Assembly: GCA_004194705.1 (NCBI GenBank) | Contig: SADC01001227.1 | Span: 3,564,247-3,628,246, forward strand | DNA: 64,000 nucleotides | Direction of reading: 5' to 3' | Origin: Ditylenchus dipsaci | Lineage: Eukaryota > Nematoda > Chromadorea > Rhabditida > Anguinidae | Shown here: positions 1-11,300 of the stretch, in pieces | Layout: each line of letters opens with the position of its first letter | Numbering within the stretch: position 1 is the stretch's first letter | The notes under the pieces: generated by a model | Databases searched by the model: none | What the model saw: only the letters and a program-made list of their open reading frames with translations | Told to the model about the DNA's origin: nothing | Program-made: the position numbers and the translations under genes

Positions 1-310
1 GCGGATGCAACATTTGCGGACAAACATTTGCGGACCGACTTTTGCGGATAAACCGAATTTTGGCAGAAAAGGAGCAGAAAAAAAGAAGTTATCTCAAGCC
101 GGAGCTAAGGATGACAGCATTAAAAACTAAGTTGGTCGAACCTGTGACTTAGGCGGTGCTTATATGAAGTTCGCGAATTCTCGTTCGCAAATCTTTGTCC
201 TCAAGTTCTCGTCCGCAAATGTTCTTACGCAAATCTTGCGTCCGCAAGATTTGATCCGCAAAAATTGAGGCGCAAAACCCGCAAAATATTGTCCGCAAGT
301 CTGGCCAACC
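1..310. repeat. Repeat region with iterated TTTGCGGA / TCCGCAAA words
   Basis: The word TTTGCGGA recurs about every 15 bases in 1-50, and its complement TCCGCAAA recurs in 165-290. The two blocks face each other, as in the subterminal arrays of palindromic DNA transposons elsewhere in this window. The left end is cut by the window edge, so boundaries and target duplication cannot be judged. No gene is seen here. Confidence 0.5.
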
Positions 311-411
311 CGTTGGGCTCGACTAGTAAACTGTTCTATATATTTTGAAAAAATTTTACTTGCAAACAAAAAAAATTCCAAACATTATTGACAAAATGGC
401 TGTAAGTGAAT

Positions 412-1016
412 TTCCGCACCAAAAGTGTGAAATTCCGCACCAAATTAATTAAATTCCGCACCAAATTCAAATTCGTTCTAAAAATAGTGAATTTCCGCAC
501 CAAAATTGTGAAATTCCGCACCAAATTTTTTATTTCATTGTCTGTGCTGTTTATCGTGTATAAAAAGTTGAGCATTGTCTCTTTCGAGTTCGGAAGTAGA
601 TCTGACACAGACAATGAAATAAAACATTTGGCGAATCAGAATTCCAGTCAGATGGGCTTTATTGCTCAGAATTCCAGGTTTATGATGATTTTGAGTGGTT
701 CAGGGTGGAGTTCTGAGCGATTAAAAAATTTTACCCCCTAAAGTAAACCCCCAAAAACCATCTTTCAAGGGCTTGTGACCATTCCGGTTGGGATTCTAAG
801 CAATCCAAGTAATTTTCAGACTAAAAAATTTGAATTCTTGCAAAAGTTGGTTGGTCTTGGACAGAAAATAAATAAATAAATAATTTTTTTAAAAATTTGG
901 TGCGGAATTTCACAATTTTGGTGCGGAAATTCACTATTTTTAGAACGAATTTGAATTTGATGCGGAATTTAATTAATTTGGTGCGGAATTTCACACTTTT
1001 GGTGCGGAAATTCAAT
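412..1016. mobile_element. Fold-back element, 120-bp arms of AATTCCGCACCAAA words
   Basis: Positions 412-530 and 896-1016 are near-perfect inverted copies built from five or six repeats of AATTCCGCACCAAA with spacers. The about 370-bp centre carries another dispersed repeat (about 630-830), which recurs at 30590-30850 and 37435-37680 and contains TCAGAATTCC and CCCCCTAAAGTAAACCCCC. Short ORFs across the arms are read from the repeat in both directions and are not genes. No clear target duplication was found. Confidence 0.6.
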
Positions 1017-1139
1017 TTGATCCTTGACAAAATTAGGGTGGTCCCGCGCGAATTCAAAATTTACAAATTGCTGTGCTTATCAAGTTTCATGGTCTTTTAA
1101 GGTGATCATGTTAACGACATTTATCACCATAATCACTCT

Positions 1140-1340
1140 AATTACAGCTATAGAATAACAAAAGGAACAGGAGGACCGAGGCTATTCTCAAGAAAAAACA
1201 GCAGGGGGACCAAGGCATATTTGGCAACAGATAGTGGGATAAAGTCGATTTTTGCTTGGTCCTCCATGTGATTTAGGCCTTCCTTCTTAAAAGTCTTCCG
1301 CAGGCCTGGAACCAAACCACATGGGGGACCAAGCAAACAT
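1140..1340. repeat. Repeat with GGACCAAGGC / GCTTGGTCC core words
   Basis: Inverted words (GGGGGACCAAGG at about 1205, GCTTGGTCC at about 1254, GGGGGACCAAGC at about 1324) mark this as a copy of the accompanying palindromic repeats that share a GGGGACCAAGGC module. No coding potential is convincing. From 1340 to 1800 I see only AT-rich intron sequence. Confidence 0.4.
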
Positions 1341-1800
1341 CCTGTTTTTTAACGTTATATATCCAACGAATTTCTATGCAATTCCGAGTATTATATGCGT
1401 TTTTTTAAATTCAAAAATGTGGGCTAGAGAAAAAGTGATGAATTTTTGAAAATCTTTGGGACACCCTGTACTTTATAGAATTGCTAAACTGCTTTTTATT
1501 CTAAATTCTAGCCGGAGTGTCTTTTTCAAATCCATCTAATAACCAAACCAAATAATTTTTTAGTGTGGAGATTTCGCGGTCGAAAATTTGTTTTTTAGTA
1601 CGATTTATACCAATACCTAGTTACTTTTCGAAGTTTCTGTCTTTTTTATGAAATTAAGTTCAGCCCTTCTCCATTAAGAAAGTCAAAAATCTCGAATTTG
1701 CTTTTGGCCGCTTAAAAGTATGGGGTTTTAAAAATATGAGCTTACGAAACATGATACATTACGGCGCTTTTTAGCTTTGTCGAGCCATTAATAATCCTAC

Positions 1801-2374
1801 TTTTGTGATATCAGTGGTGTCCAGATTGCCAATAAACTTCTTTAAGGCCTCCAGCACAGTCATGTTAGGATTGAAAGAGTCATTTGTACTGCTCCAACTA
1901 GTGGTGTTTCGGACTGCAGCTCGCCAGTCGATCTGTATGGTGGATGAAGCATTCTCCATTGCAGCCAAAAAGGTATCCAACCCATTGACCATATTGTTGA
2001 CTCGACCAGCACTGGGGCTTTGCACATTGATGTGTCCAAAGGTCCATCCTCCAAGGCTAAAATTGTGGATTTTGACTCTGGTCTGTTGAAGATTATACTC
2101 ACAACAAGTGGTTGGAAGGTTTGTTAGTGGTATTCTCGGAAGTTATCAGTCGGTATTGGAAATGTTCCTGTAGCTCAAGTCCCACAGCACATCCGTAGTA
2201 TTGAGAAGCAGGTGGTTGAGCTGACTGGATGGATAGTCATTAAAAGTGCAGTTCCAACCCTTTTCGGTGGAACATCCGCACTTCTGAGGGATGTTATAGG
2301 AGGTATTGCTGGCCACTGTGCTTGATAAGTTGAATATTCCTCTCGCAATTCCAAACTGACATTTGGCGGATGGA
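1801..2374 (-). CDS. ABCA exon: second extracellular loop
   Basis: The exon starts after TTTATTTAG and ends at a GTAGGATT donor. It encodes a cysteine-rich stretch ([13 protein letters not shown]), then [14 protein letters not shown], the counterpart of the ABCA motif T-D-I-L-x-D-L-T-x-R-N-I-S. Next come [11 protein letters not shown] and [19 protein letters not shown], followed by asparagine-rich sequence with several N-glycosylation sites. The reading frame is lost near 2154 and regained near 2108; one missing and one extra base would restore it. It lies about 16.4 kb from the previous exon, and that intron contains the whole NPEPL1-like gene. Confidence 0.8.
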
Positions 2375-5300
2375 CTAAATAAAATGCTCTTTGTGTCTGT
2401 AAATGAAGTTGAAAAAAAAGTTTCGACACCAAAAGGAGCTAGATCAGAGATTTTGTAAGTTTTAGCTATATATTAATTTAGGATAGGGCGTTTGAGTCGT
2501 TACTACTCATTTGCGCAAATTTTTTTAAGGTTGAACATTCAAATCCCGGTGGTGAAAAACCGGAGGACTTCTCTTACGTCTAGCACTGCACTCTTTTAAG
2601 TTATTTCGAGCGACTCCAAGGAGTGCACGGAGAGAGAAATGAGAACTGTCCCCCACCAATTTAAATTTTAGACATGCCACTGCGCGCAAAAACCATGGTC
2701 CTTTAAAAGACATACAGTATTTTCTCTAATAGTCCCCCACCCCTCCATTTTGACTAGGATTTCAGAGTTAAAGCCATTTATGGTTGACAACTTCCGGATT
2801 TCGAAGGTTTTTCGAGGGTTGAAAAATAATTCCCCATTGGAGTTAATAAAGAAAATACGGTATTACTGATAAAAACTTTGCAAAATAACGTTTGATGAAA
2901 CGACTTTGGACAAGTCGATATCTGAAAACTCGAATTTACTCAAATTAATCGTTTTTTTAAACTGAGAAGTTACCCTTCATAATCCTACCACTATATAGTC
3001 ATAACCGATCGCCCCAGCTTTTTGGTAAAAAGACAGTGTGCATTGGAGACAGCTATGTTTGTCAAATGCCATCTTGACAAGTTTGGATTTGTAAAACGTC
3101 GTCTTGTGAAATTTTATTTTGGCAAGTTTTTATTTGTTGAAAGCAGAGCTCTCATACGTACTTATTTATAAGATTTGTACTTATTTTAGGTTTCCAAGTC
3201 TTATTACTTTTTAAAATTTTACGTCAAAATCTTATTTTTTAGCACCAAAAGAGCAATAAGCATTTCTAAACACTTTCTGAATAAAAAAATTAAATTTTTG
3301 TCAAAAAATTTGCCACCCACCCCTTGAGGGGGGTTGACTCTTGATCAAAAATGAACCTAAGATACCCCAAAAAGACCATCTACCCCCAAGGAGCAGGTAG
3401 CAAATTTTTTGACAAAATTTAATTTTTCTTATTCAGAAAGTGTTTAAAATAATAAATTGCGCTAGATTTATTGATTTACACTGCTCATAATGTTCAAAGC
3501 ATTCTTTTTTTTAACTTTTTTTCTCCATGTTTATTTCAATTTTTTCTATATTTAAATGAAAAAGCTGTGATTTTTCTACCCGAGGTTGATTATTTACATA
3601 AATTGGCAGGATTATGGTATACCACATGTTCCCAAAAGTAAGTTTTGACCCCTAATTCGAACGTTTCAGGTCGTAATTAGTACGAAAAACATGTTTTCCG
3701 GTGGCGGAAAGACATGTGCAAAAAAAAATTTGACCGAAATCTACCAAAACCACAGGGTGGGGTATATATATGGGTATATAAAGGCCCTGGGAATGGATCC
3801 AACATGCTGCTGTTCGCTCGGATTCTTTCCAGGGTGCGCTTGTGTCGTGGAGCTCAACCCTAAGCCCCAAGCCCCCTAGGCCCCGGAGGCTTCAGGGGCC
3901 AAGGCTCACCCTTTATACACACCTGCCTGCCTTCGGCAGGCACCCTAATTCAATAGGCCCTTTGGGGGTACATTGTTCGGGCCAAGGGCTGACCCTTTAT
4001 ACACAACTGCCTGCCTTCGGCAGGCACTGGCATTGTTGAGGCGAAAGTGCTTTTTAATGCAAGAAACAATGAGCAGATAAAAAAACGGAGACGACGATTT
4101 CAACAAAAAAATGAAAAAAATGAATTTTTGGTCAAAAAATGTAGATTTTGAACACTTTTCAAAAAAAATTTTTTTTGCTCCAGATGTCTTTCCGCCACCG
4201 GAAACATGTTTTTCGTACTACAGTCAAGTCTCGATTTAACGAACCCCTGGGGACCGCCAAAAATGTTCGTTAAATCGAAGGTTTCGTTAAATCGAGAGCT
4301 TATTTAGTCATTTTATTTAATCGGTGGCCAAATAGCCACCAAAAAAAGGTTCGTTAAATCAAGAGTTTCGTTAAATCGGGGTTTCGTTAAATTGAGACTT
4401 GACTGTAATTACGACCTGAAACGTTCGAATATGTGGTCAAACCCCAGTTTTGGGAACATGTGGTATACCATACTTTAGCCCATAAATTTGAGATATTCAC
4501 AGTTTTTCCGAGCTGATATTGGTACTCAGGTGGAAATGCTTAGGTAGTGGTACTTGGATAGTGGTGCTAGATTGTAGTCATCAGGTAGTGGTATCGTCAT
4601 CGTAGTGCTTAGTTTGCAGTACCCAAGATGTATATTAAACCATTAAAAGCAAGCGGTCGTCCACTTGGATCAAAATTTTTTTCACTTTTTCGGGCCCCAA
4701 AACCTGTTTTCTGGACTAAATCGGGCATGCTGAAGATGGTTTGATAGTGGTGAAATGCTGTTTTGTAGGGTAGTGAGTATTGCCAAATCATTGATTTTAA
4801 CAAAACTCGATTTTGCCGAAACTCAAAAAGACCTACAAAACTGCATTTTACCGTTATCAAACCGTCTTCAGCATGCCCGAAATAGTCCAGCAAACAAGTT
4901 TTGGAACATGAAAAACGTAAAATAATTTTTTCGAATTTGCGCAAACTCATTTGCGAGTTTTGCGCAAATGAGTAGTAACCGTTTAAGTTACCCTTTTTTA
5001 GCTGTTTGATGCGGGTTTTTTAATTTTTTCAATTTAGGCTTAGCCCAATAGGCCTTAGGCTCAGGGTAGCGCACTAACGGAAAATCCGTTTAAGTTTTTT
5101 TCCCTCAGTACCCCCGTTGTTTTTTTTTCAAAAAAAAAATGCCTTGGTCCCCTGTTGTTTTTTTAGCAAGGGAAAAAAAGGAAGCGGATTCTTTATTAGC
5201 GCTTATTTGACAGCGGTAATTAACCGGTTAGTTACCGGTTAGTCATCAGGCTCGATATAATTCATGTAAAAGCCAGTGATTATAAAATTACGTATGTGTG

Positions 5301-8300
5301 CTGAATTGTGGTGCTAAGGGTGTTTCAAGAAATATGGACACTTTTGAATGCCCGTAACTTTTTTTATAGACTGTTATTTAAAATTCTGCAAACGCAGATC
5401 GACGCAGAATTCGATAAGAATTTTGGCGCTAGTAGCAAATACCATCCAAAAAATTTTGGAGGTAGAAAAATAAACGGGCCGGCCCATCTATCAGAGAGAA
5501 TACGGTACATTGAAAAATTTTTTAGGCTTGACTGTACAATCCCATTCCCACGCAGAGTACTCGGATGGAGGAGATAACCTCATATTCGTGTTTCTCGACC
5601 CTATTTCATGAGAAAGCGGTGTGTTTTTTGATTCTAAGAAAAAAAATTTTGAACCACAGGGAGTATCATGGTTTTCACTGAAAACTTTTCAGTCAAAATT
5701 TGAAAAATTTTAATTGGCGCCTTTTTAATTTTGAGGAAATAAGCGCTATCACGGCCCGTCAAAATTAGAATTTTATAGCATTATAATGCTAATATTAGCA
5801 AACTTTCGTGCCAAGACCAATTAGCCAAAAGCTATTGATTTTTCCTTTTTTTCTTTTCTGGTTGCAGAATTTTCCAGTCGCTGCAACCAGGGTAGTCTTT
5901 GGTCTTAAAAAGTTCACCGTAATCTCAGCTATCGAATGACACTAAATACGCAATGGAAAAATAATAAATTGCGCTAGATTTATTGATTTACACTGCTCAT
6001 AATGTTTAAAGCATTCTTTTTTTTAACTTTTTTCTCCATGTTTATTTCAATTTTTGGCGCTACTAGCGAATACCCCCCAAGCATCCGACCTTTAAAAATT
6101 GCTGTAACTACCCTTGCAAACAACAAGTTTAGGCTTAGCCCTTAGGCTTGGGGGTAGGCCAGCGTACGGAAGTTGTGACTAATGAAGAGTTTGCGCACAT
6201 TTTCCGGGTCTGGACATATATTTGGGTACTTTTTACTAAAGTAAAAAAAGTGAAAATCGTTGGGGGGGGGTATTCGCTAGTAGGGTCAATTTTTTCTATA
6301 TTTAAATGAAAAAGCTGTGATTTTTCTACCCGAGGTTGATTATTTACATAAATTTGAGATATTCACAGTATTTCCGAGCTGGTAAAATTTTGTTTTCGTT
6401 TTTCAAGTATGTGAAGACCAAAAGTTCTGCTTATGCTCAGTAACTTTTTGACCAAGAACACTACGAAAATCCATTTTTAGAACCGAAATATGTTGCTTTT
6501 TCTGAATTTGATTAGATCTGATCAAAATTACTTTAGACTGCTGAAAAATGACCTTTTTTAGGGACCACTCTGAATTTAGGAAACTGGATACTTTATGATC
6601 TTTGCCTTTCAGCTAGATTTTCAGCATATCTGTGCATGGATAATTGATACTTTTCTGGAAACGAATTAAAAAACACTTAAATCCATACCAAAAAATGTGA
6701 AAAACCTAAATCGCTTCAAAAATATTTGAAGGATGGTACTTTTTTCTGCCCGCTCTTACACCAGCGCGTAGCCCTGAATATTGGCTTTCTAATAAGCTGT
6801 CAAACTTTGCTGAATAAATTTAGAAATACAGAGATTTAGGGGTTTTGAAAGACAAATTTTCTTGAAAATTTATTTTTTAAAACCCCTAAATCCCTGCATT
6901 TCTAAATTCATTCAGCAAAGTTTAATAGCTCATTGGAAAGCCAAGATTCAGGGCTACGCGCTGGTGTAAAAATATTAAAAAAGTTCTAGCGAAAAGTTGA
7001 CTAAAAATAGCATTATATAGATTCGAGGGCGTAAATGAGCATTTGGGGCGTAAATGAATTTTAGCCTTAAAAACCCATGATACCCCACTGTGGTTCAAAA
7101 TTTTTTTCTCAGAATCAATAAACACGTGGCTTTCTCACGAAATCAGGGTCGATAAACACGAATATGAGGTTATCTCTCCATCCGAGCACTTTGCGTGGAG
7201 GTAGGATTGCACAGTGCAACCAAATTCTTATCGAATTCTAAGTAGAGATGTGAACGAACAATATATTGGGATATTGGGGTATTGGGTCAAACAAAGGCGT
7301 TAATATTGGTATTGGGATATTGATTGGTGTCTTTAGAAAGTATTGATATTGGGTTTGTCAAAGATATTGGGTGCTAAATAATGAAATTTTTCCGATAGAA
7401 ATTTCAAATTTTTACTCATATTTCCTCATTTTTTAGTGGATGACATGGATGACAAATTTTGAAAAAAGTACACTTGGGCAAAAAAGTACAATTTGGTCAT
7501 TTTTCGTCAAAAAGTGCCATTTTATCCAGTGCTTATTGATTTTCGAGCACCGAAAAACAAGATTTTGACTAAAAAATTCAAAAATAAAAAAGATTTTAGG
7601 TCCCAAATAAGTACAAATCTTTTTCAAAAGTACAGTTACATTCCCTGCATTAAACAAATTTTGTTTATTATTTTTTTATTGATTTACTTATATTGTCTTA
7701 TTTTAAAGAAAAAACTTAACGGAAAGAATTTCCTATACCCAAACTGGCAACCAGACATTTTCTAATATTTTTAGAATTTGTCGCGCGACATTTTCTAATA
7801 TTTTTCGGTAAATTCGGTTGTTTTGTCCCGAATATACCGAAAAATATTAGAAATGTCGCGCGACAAATTCTAAAAATATTAGAAAATGTCTGGTTGCCAC
7901 CCAAACTTTTTGGTGATTATAAGAACTAGTGTTAGAAGTTCAGAAGTGGTTTTTTGACAAAATCGAGTTTTCGTTTCCACAATTCTGCAACACCATAACA
8001 ACATTTTTTGAAATTATTTCTCCCACATTCAACACCTGGTGCAATGACATTTATTTTTCGTCCAAAGATCAGTTCGCTAAACGTTAATTAGTCCAAAATT
8101 CAGATCGTCCGAAATTTAATTCCTACAAAGTTTAGTTTAAAGATTGCTCTATTATTCGATTTCCGAGCACATTTTAATTTTGATTTTGTGGCCCTAACAA
8201 AAACCGAAATGGATCAATTTTCGTTTCTTTAGGCCGAAAATCAGTTCAAGTGTGTTACTAAATCGAGATTAGACTGAATTAGCAACTTTTTTTTAATGTT

Positions 8301-11300
8301 TTGGTGAACAAATAGATTTTTGAAAAATATTTGTATTGGGCAATGTATTGGGGTCCACAACTTTGAAATATTGGTATTGGCAAAGGCAAATGGGACACGG
8401 ACAAAATTTGCTCGCGCCAAAATCCGCTCGGCGACAAAATCCGCTTGCGCTAAAATGGACAAATCCGCTCAGCCAAATCCCTCGGCCGAAATCCGCTCGC
8501 GGACAAAATCCGCTCGGGACAAAATCCGCTTGGGGACAAAATCCGCTCGACCAAAATTCTCTCGGCTACCCTCTAGAAAAAAGCACATTACGTGGATAAA
8601 TCGTTAATGAACGGGCGTAGGTGAATTAGTCAGCGCTAAACTTCTCCTCGGTAAATTCCTCCCAATTTTTGAGGCTACAGGTTTGAATCCTGGTGGAAGC
8701 AGACATTATTTTTTGTTGAATAACAGTCATGAACTACTTTTTATAAGACCATTGTCTCTTAGGTGTGCAGAAGTACCCATTGGCACCTCTTTTAAATGGA
8801 ATACAGAATGGTGTCCTGAATATGGTTTGATAATGCTAAAATAGCTTTTTTATTTGCACCAACCCCAGTGCAGGATTAGTGCACCGTAGGGTGTCCAGGT
8901 ATTCACGTGGGTTAGTAGAGTCACAAAATCAAGAAAACTCCTGATCCTACTCGCACTTGAAACAGGTAGAGTAGAGTTTTGGATCAAAAGTTACTCGTGA
9001 TCCGCCTAGGGGAAACTTGCCAAAAACGAAATTTGCCAAACGTATGTTTTGCCAGAACGAAATTTGCCAAAACGAAATTTGCCAAAACGAAATTTGCCAA
9101 ATCGAAATGCGCCAAAACGAAATATGCCGAAACGAAATTTGGCCAACTAACCAACAGGGGGACCAAGGCAGTTTTTACGTTTTTTTTTCAAAATTTTCGA
9201 AATTGTGTCCTAACCACCTAAAAACCCCCAACCAGCGAAAATCATCCAAAATCACCTAAAACCACCCAAAATCACACAAAACCACCCTGAACACCAAAAA
9301 CCACCAGAAATCATTCGAAACTTCACAAAACAAAAATTTAAATTTAAAAATTTAATTTAAATTTTAGTCTGAACCAACCAAACCAAGTGGTCGTCCACTT
9401 GGATCAAAATTTTTTTACGTTTTTGGGTTCCAAAACCTATTTTCTGGACTAATTCGTGCACCCTGAACATGGTTTGACAGTGGTAAAATCACGTTTTATG
9501 AAGAAATTTTTGAGTTTTGGGGAATAATTGATTTTGGTAAATCAATTATTGCCAAAACTCAAAAAATAACTGAGAAAACGCATTTTGCCACTGTCAAACC
9601 ATGTTCAGCGTGCAGGAATTAGTCTAGAAAACTGGTTTTAGAACGCAAAAACGTAAAAAAAATTTTTGATCCAAGTGGACGACCACTTGGATCGGTTGGT
9701 TCAGACTAAAAATTCAAATTCCCGCAAAACTTTTGTTCAGTGTAGTTTTGGATGGTTTCGGGTGGTTTGAGGTGTTTTTGGTGTTTAGTGTGATTTTGGG
9801 TGGTTTTTGCTGTTTTAGTTGGTTTTTGGTTGTTTGGGGTGGTTTTAGGTAGTTAGGACACAGTTTCGAAAATTTCGAAAAAAACGTAAAAACTGCCTTG
9901 GTCCCCCCTGTTGATTCGCTGGCCAAATTTCGTTTCGGCAAATTTCGTTTTGGCATATTTCGTTTTGGCGCATTTCGATTTGGCAAATTTCGTTTTGGCA
10001 AATTTCGTTTTGGCAAATTTCGTATTTGGCAAATTTCGTTTTTGGCAAGTTTCCCTAGCCCGTGATCCTAATCGAGCAGCGAATAGTTTTTGATCCGAGT
10101 AAAGCTAATCTCTACGCTGTTTACTCGAGTTCTTCTTTGTAACTGTTAAAGCATCATTGAAATTCTCGAATGAATTCAAAAAACAGGGTTTCAAACATAA
10201 AAAAATCCAACTATATGGACGACCACTTGGTTAAGTCGGTGCATTGATCATTCAGCAGAACAGATTGAATTATAAAAAAACCTTTAAATGATGGGAGTTC
10301 TTTATAGAAAAAGTTTGATTTGACAAATTTATGGCGGCGAAATTTATCAGAGTTTACCGGAGGAGGGGTTGGCCGCACGATGAAGAGAGACTAAGCTATC
10401 TTGAAATTATGGATCCCTTTTCAATGTAATTTTCGACTACAAGAAGATTTCGTCCCGAGAGGATTTTGGGCGAGCAGATTTTGTCCCGAGCGGATTTTGT
10501 CCCGGAGCGGATTTCGGTCCGAGCGGATTTTGTCACGTACCGAAGGCAAATGCCCATCTCTATCATAATCTAAGTCGATACACGTTTACCGAACTTTGAA
10601 AACGGCCTATAGAAAAAGTTATAAACGTTCAAAATGTCCACATTTCTTCAAGCACCCGGTATGTAAAAAGTCACAGTCAGTTAAGCCCATAGTTAAGTAA
10701 AATCTAATGGACCATAAAGACAATTTCTTCAATACGGCCAGTAAACAACAACAAGTGGAAGAACCACATGAAAAAATCATGTTAAATGGTAAGGATGTGG
10801 TAAATTTTGTTTCCCAATTATTTTAGTTGATAGTTAAGTTACTTGTATAAATTTGACTACAAGAGCAAAATGCGTATATCACCGGTTTTCGGTGACTAAC
10901 CGGTATTTCAAAAGCACAGGTAATTACCCAACCCCGTTCCTACTTATTCGGGCGAACCTCATCTGGGCTTCGATTTCAAATATGATTAATTTTTTAACTC
11001 AAAGCTTAGGTTTCTCAGAGTTTTTTAGTAAATCAATTTTTAGAAGATCACCAGGTTTTGGAGCGCCTATAAAAACCGTTAAATACCCACCACCAGTATA
11101 ATCACGAGAATTAAAAACAAACTAGATATACACATTTATCCCTACAACGCAAATGACCAACAAAAATAATCGCTACATATTACAATCATTTAGAAGATAG
11201 GCTCGCAGATTTCTTTAGCCAAAGCAGCATCAACATTGGTGTGCTTTGACAGAAGCGAGACTAGCAACGAAGTTCCAAAGCCAGTAGCCCGATCGCCACT

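Larger units (their letters stand above)
3450..4515. repeat. Dispersed repeat R, copy 1 (interrupted)
   Basis: Positions 3450-3604 plus 4489-4515 together match 5949-6381 once an insertion is removed from each. The shared sequence begins AATAATAAATTGCGCTAGAT and ends TTTTCCGAGCTG. Copy 1 is split by the element at 3605-4480 and is intact where copy 2 is interrupted. The two copies therefore act as each other's empty site. Confidence 0.85.
5317..10659. mobile_element. Composite TA element with CAGGGTGTTTC-type ends, filled with nested insertions
   Basis: The left end AAGGGTGTTTCAAGAAATAT and the right end (other strand CCGGGTGCTTGAAGAAATGT) continue as matching inverted sequence for about 60 bp. 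TA flanks both ends (5315-5316, 10660-10661). The same ends bound the elements at 45292-46774 and 57531-57888. At 5.3 kb this copy is far larger than its 358-bp relative, because later insertions fill it. These include a palindrome with arms about 5540-5700 and 7060-7215, repeat R copy 2, and the GCCAAAACGAAATTT palindrome. No transposase gene is visible. Confidence 0.6.

Noticed and set aside
8400..10550. Regularly repeated short words that look like a CRISPR array
   Set aside because: The units are adjacent or irregularly spaced, degenerate, arranged as mirrored arms, and sit in eukaryotic DNA with spliceosomal introns; they are subterminal transposon arrays.
10853..11101. 82-codon plus-strand frame 3' of the NPEPL1-like gene
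   Set aside because: No motif, no splice or polyA context, and it overlaps repeat-like ACCGGTTTTCGG sequence.
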